DNA of 9,625 nt, taken from positions 1 to 9,625 of the forward strand of contig CACXFY010000060.1 in NCBI GenBank assembly GCA_902767005.1, written 5' to 3'. The position numbers and the translations under genes are program-made. The notes under the pieces are model-generated. The model saw only the letters and a program-made list of their open reading frames with translations, was not told the DNA's origin and made no database searches. This DNA comes from an uncultured Erysipelotrichaceae bacterium (GTDB taxonomy: Bacteria > Bacillota_I > Bacilli_A > RF39 > UBA660). Below, piece by piece: positions 7,268-9,625 of the stretch (position 1 is the first letter of the stretch; every line of letters starts with the position of its first letter).

Positions 7268-8197
7268 ATGTATAATATTAATGATTGTGTTTTAGTTAGG
7301 AAAACAAGTAATTTACCTTTAGATGGTGTAATTGAAACACCAGTACATGGTAGAGCATATAGTTTTGGTACTTCTTCATTGATGGGAGAAGCAATAAATA
7401 GAAAATTAAGAGCTAAATACAAAGATTTTGATGAGTTTTTAATGCATTTACATTTATATGATATTTATTATGAAACATATAGAAGTACTATTCATTTTGC
7501 GATAGATGGAATAGTTCAGAATTCAGTATATGGAGAATTTGATTATCCATATGCAATAATTGAACCTTTAAAATATCATATATATGAACCTAGTTTAGAG
7601 ACTTTAAGAGTTGAAGACACATATTTTTCTGATGATGTAGTATTATCAGATGAATGTGTTATATTAGTACCAGAAGATGAATATGATAAGGTAATTAATA
7701 ATACTTCTATCAATAGTAAATGTATTAAACCATATAATGGTAATATTGACGTTGCGATTGAAGAAGAGATTAAAAGACTTGGTTATCCATTCTTTGATGT
7801 ATGTGATCATGGTTATAGAGATGGGTTGGATGATGGTACTGAATCTAGTAAGATGTATGATTTTATAAATAGTTATGCTAAGGAACATGGTATAGCTCAA
7901 ACAAAACATTTTTATAGTGAAATTAATCATAATGATCAAAATAAGAGAATGGAAGAAGCAGATAAAAATGACTTAGAACATTTTAAATATATATTAGATA
8001 GTGGTTTTGCTAGTAAAGAATTAGTTAAAAAGATTAATGATTTATTACCAAATGCTTATTACTATAGACATAAATTTAATGAATTGGTTGAACAATTAGT
8101 TGATGAGGTTTCTTTAGAAGTTTTATTACAATTGACTACTGAATTTAATAACAATAAGTTATCTGAAAGACAAAATAGTAAAGGAATAGTAAAGTAA
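7268..8197 (+). CDS. Hypothetical protein, 309 aa, probably cytosolic
   Basis: I do not recognise this protein. It has no signal peptide or membrane segment. The N-terminal half (1-145) alternates predicted strands and conserved-looking motifs: VLVRKTSN (8-15), a Gly/Ser patch SFGTSSLMG (32-40), STIHFAIDGIV (73-83), YAIIEPLKYH (95-104) and VILVPEDEYD (131-140). This reads like a compact enzymatic or binding domain with R11, H76 and E99 as candidate key residues (speculative). A middle region has LGYPFFDVCDHGYRDG (171-186). The C-terminal third (about 195-300) is helical and charged. Start: SD AGGTGAT (7258-7264), 3 nt before ATG 7268. It follows the GT-C gene with 46 nt between and no terminator, so partial co-transcription is likely, and its start-site sequence closely resembles that gene's. 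No transfer signature is seen. Confidence 0.8.
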   Translation: MYNINDCVLVRKTSNLPLDGVIETPVHGRAYSFGTSSLMGEAINRKLRAKYKDFDEFLMHLHLYDIYYETYRSTIHFAIDGIVQNSVYGEFDYPYAIIEPLKYHIYEPSLETLRVEDTYFSDDVVLSDECVILVPEDEYDKVINNTSINSKCIKPYNGNIDVAIEEEIKRLGYPFFDVCDHGYRDGLDDGTESSKMYDFINSYAKEHGIAQTKHFYSEINHNDQNKRMEEADKNDLEHFKYILDSGFASKELVKKINDLLPNAYYYRHKFNELVEQLVDEVSLEVLLQLTTEFNNNKLSERQNSKGIVK

Positions 8198-8218
8198 ATG
8201 TTTATAATTAAAATATAC

Positions 8219-8248
8219 TTTTATTATTTTGATAATATATTATATAAT
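8219..8248 (+). promoter_or_regulatory. Probable promoter of the SDR gene
   Basis: TATAAT at 8243-8248 inside ATTATATAAT (8239-8248), with a weak T-rich -35 (TTTTAT, 8219-8224) 18 nt upstream. The start would be near 8255, with a leader of about 16 nt. TTGATA at 8229-8234 is too close (8 nt) to act as -35. No convincing terminator is seen in 8198-8218. Confidence 0.5.
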
Positions 8249-8270
8249 TAATATAGATTGGAGGATTTAA

Positions 8271-9029
8271 ATGTTTAGTTTAAAAGGAAGAGTAGCAGTT
8301 GTTACTGGAGCAAGTTCTGGACTTGGTAAACAAATGAGTAGAGCATTTGCTGAAGCTGGAGCTGATTTAGTAATACTTGCTAGAAGATTAGAAAAATTAT
8401 TAGAATTAAAAGAGGAATTAGAAGAAAAGGGAGTAAAAGTATTACCATTAAAATGTGATGTTACTAATACTGATGAAATTAATACTTGTGCTGAATTAGC
8501 TAAGAAAGAATATGGTAAAGTTGATATTTTAGTTAACTGTGCTGGATCTGCTAAGAACGCAGGAGTTCTTAATATGACTGATGATGAATGGGACTTTACT
8601 ATTGCAACTGATCAAACTTCAGTATTTAAAGTAACTCGTGCTTTTGCTAATATAATGAAAGAAAATAATTATGGAAGAATTATTAATATTGCTTCTATGT
8701 ATGGATTAGTTGGAAATACAGCAATGGATACAGTTGCTTATCATTCATCTAAAGGTGGAGTAGTTAACTTTACTAGAGCAGTAGCAGCAGAACTTGCTAA
8801 GTATAATATTACTTGTAATGCAATATGTCCTGGTTACTTCGATACTGAGCTTACTCATGATACTTTAGAGACTGATGATTTTAAAGCATATATGAAAGCT
8901 ACTGTACCACTTGGAAGATATGGTCATGAAGGAGAATTAAATCCTGGAGCTATTTTCTTAGCAAGTGATGAAGCAAGTTATGTAACTGGAGTAATACTAC
9001 CAATTGATGGTGGATATACTTGTGTTTAA
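8271..9029 (+). CDS. Short-chain dehydrogenase/reductase, FabG or gluconate-5-dehydrogenase-like
   Basis: A 252-aa classical SDR, normal length. The Rossmann glycine motif T-G-A-S-S-G-L-G spans 12-19; N-C-A-G is at 89-92; catalytic S142 (NIASMYG), Y157 and K161 (YHSSK) are present; the C-terminal P-I-D-G-G-Y is typical. A38-R39-R40 after the second strand favours NADP(H). The fourth member of the classical tetrad, the Asn of T-N-L-T-S-V-F, aligns with D114 in T-D-Q-T-S-V-F, which is unusual. The opening FSLKGRVAVVTGAS and LARR resemble sugar-acid dehydrogenases (gluconate 5-dehydrogenase, KduD) as much as FabG; no fatty-acid genes lie nearby, so a FabG role is not favoured. The substrate cannot be told. 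SD GGAGG (8260-8264), 6 nt from ATG. A strong terminator follows. Confidence 0.9.
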   Translation: MFSLKGRVAVVTGASSGLGKQMSRAFAEAGADLVILARRLEKLLELKEELEEKGVKVLPLKCDVTNTDEINTCAELAKKEYGKVDILVNCAGSAKNAGVLNMTDDEWDFTIATDQTSVFKVTRAFANIMKENNYGRIINIASMYGLVGNTAMDTVAYHSSKGGVVNFTRAVAAELAKYNITCNAICPGYFDTELTHDTLETDDFKAYMKATVPLGRYGHEGELNPGAIFLASDEASYVTGVILPIDGGYTCV

Positions 9030-9043
9030 TTAATGAAAATAAT

Positions 9044-9070
9044 AAAAACTGTAGGTTTTACAGTTTTTTT
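9044..9070 (+). terminator. Intrinsic terminator after the SDR gene
   Basis: AAAAACTGTA (9044-9053) pairs with TACAGTTTTT (9059-9068) around a 5-nt loop, and the T-run continues to 9070. It closes the possible 5827-9029 transcription unit. Confidence 0.88.
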
Positions 9071-9071
9071 A

Positions 9072-9080
9072 TGTTAGAAT
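9072..9080 (+). promoter_or_regulatory. Extended -10 promoter of ispD
   Basis: TG-T-TAGAAT (9072-9080) is an extended -10 element starting 2 nt after the terminator T-run. No -35 at proper spacing is seen; TTTACA at 9057-9062 is only 12 nt away. The start would be near 9087, with a leader of about 18 nt. Confidence 0.5.
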
Positions 9081-9104
9081 AGATTTAATTTGGTGGTGAA
9101 ACAG

Positions 9105-9625
9105 ATGAGTAAAGTTACAGGAATTATTTTAGCAGCTGGAGATAGCGCTAGATATGGAAAAAGTATTAATAAGAATTTTGATAAAATAGATAATAGAAGT
9201 GTATTAAACTATAGTTTAGAAGTGTTTGATAAGTCTGATTATATTGATGATATAGTATTAGTATTTAAAAAAGAAGAATTAAAGTCTGTATATGAGATTT
9301 TAAGTAGAAGTAATCTTACTAAGCCTATGAAAATGATAACTGGAGGCAAGACGCGACAAGAATCAGTTTTTAGGGGATTAACTTATACAGATAGTGATTA
9401 TGTAGTAATACATGATGGAGCTAGACCTTTAATCAAAGAAAAATATATAGAAGATTGTTTAAGTACTATGAAACAGTATGATGGTTGCAGTGTTGGAGTT
9501 AAAGCTTCTGATACAATTAAAATTACTGATGAAGATGGTTTAGTAATAGATACTACTAAGAGAAGTAATACATGGATTGTTCAAACACCACAATGTTTTA
9601 ATAGAAAAGTTTTATTAGATTGTCA
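9105..9625 (+). CDS. ispD: 2-C-methyl-D-erythritol 4-phosphate cytidylyltransferase, 5' part
   Basis: 173 codons are visible; the gene runs off the window and lacks roughly the last quarter of a usual 225-240 aa enzyme. It joins CTP and methylerythritol phosphate in the MEP isoprenoid pathway (cytosol). The nucleotide-binding G-I-I-L-A-A-G-x-x-x-R-x-G opens the protein (6-18), with R16 matching the catalytic Arg and K23 the Lys of the usual P-K-Q-(F/Y), here N-K-N-F. GGKTRQESVFRGL (80-92), VVIHDGARP (100-108), SDTIK (135-139) and TPQCF (161-165) are all family hallmarks. L-A-A-G and I-H-D-G-A-R-P favour IspD over the related ribitol-phosphate enzyme TarI, which I recall as having L-A-G-G. SD GGTGGTGA (9092-9099) lies 5 nt before ATG 9105. 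The gene is separated from the SDR gene by a strong terminator and has its own promoter. Confidence 0.92.
   Translation, partial: MSKVTGIILAAGDSARYGKSINKNFDKIDNRSVLNYSLEVFDKSDYIDDIVLVFKKEELKSVYEILSRSNLTKPMKMITGGKTRQESVFRGLTYTDSDYVVIHDGARPLIKEKYIEDCLSTMKQYDGCSVGVKASDTIKITDEDGLVIDTTKRSNTWIVQTPQCFNRKVLLDC

Noticed and set aside
7162..7939. Minus-strand open frames at 7162-7422 and 7664-7939
   Set aside because: No SD or promoter on that strand; they overlap the GT-C gene end and the 309-aa gene.
8271..9625. SDR plus IspD-like cytidylyltransferase as a CDP-ribitol (Bcs1/TarIJ-like) pair
   Set aside because: A strong terminator and a new promoter separate them, the transferase motifs fit IspD better than TarI, and the SDR looks like a general FabG/gluconate-dehydrogenase type.

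Overview
The window is AT-rich (GC roughly 30% by eye) and dense with genes. Shine-Dalgarno sites are strong, promoters are TATAAT-like, hairpin plus T-run terminators are frequent, and codons are A/T-ending (TTA, AGA, GGA). Tryptophan is always TGG, and no complete gene ends in TGA, so the standard bacterial code fits and a TGA=Trp mycoplasma code does not. An NPKTG wall-sorting signal, a BspA-like surface protein, a bacterial serpin and an IspD gene together suggest a low-GC, Gram-positive-lineage bacterium. An uncultured gut Bacillota with a small genome is my guess; this is inference, not proven by the sequence.

Layout, left end (1-830): the last 63 codons of a ClpX-type AAA+ ATPase meet an unrecognised 135-aa minus-strand gene tail to tail. 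One bidirectional terminator is written into both 3' ends. A divergent promoter pair then drives the minus-strand gene and an elongator tRNA-Met(CAU), which has its own terminator. The 139 bases at 831-969 hold only weak AT-rich hairpins and a probable promoter.

Centre (970-5800): a secreted, wall-anchored BspA-type protein (970-2616); a cytidine-deaminase-fold enzyme that looks closer to blasticidin-S deaminases than to Cdd (2679-3101); a membrane-tethered serpin with an inhibitory-type hinge (3196-4416); and a complete enolase (4471-5778). Most of these have their own terminator and promoter.

Right end (5800-9625): a polytopic GT-C-like glycosyltransferase (5827-7221), an unrecognised 309-aa soluble protein (7268-8197) and an SDR oxidoreductase (8271-9029). 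They lie head to tail with no convincing terminator until 9044-9070, so they may be partly co-transcribed. After that terminator comes the start of ispD (9105 to window end).

Housekeeping genes (clpX-like, tRNA-Met, eno, ispD) alternate with surface or host-interaction genes (BspA-like protein, serpin, GT-C enzyme). I see no mobile element, CRISPR array, phage gene or toxin-antitoxin pair, and no clear multi-gene novel system. The best leads are the 309-aa orphan, the atypical deaminase, the serpin reactive loop, and a recurring compact gene-boundary architecture: stop codon inside the terminator stem, then a -10 box only 15-27 nt before the next start codon.
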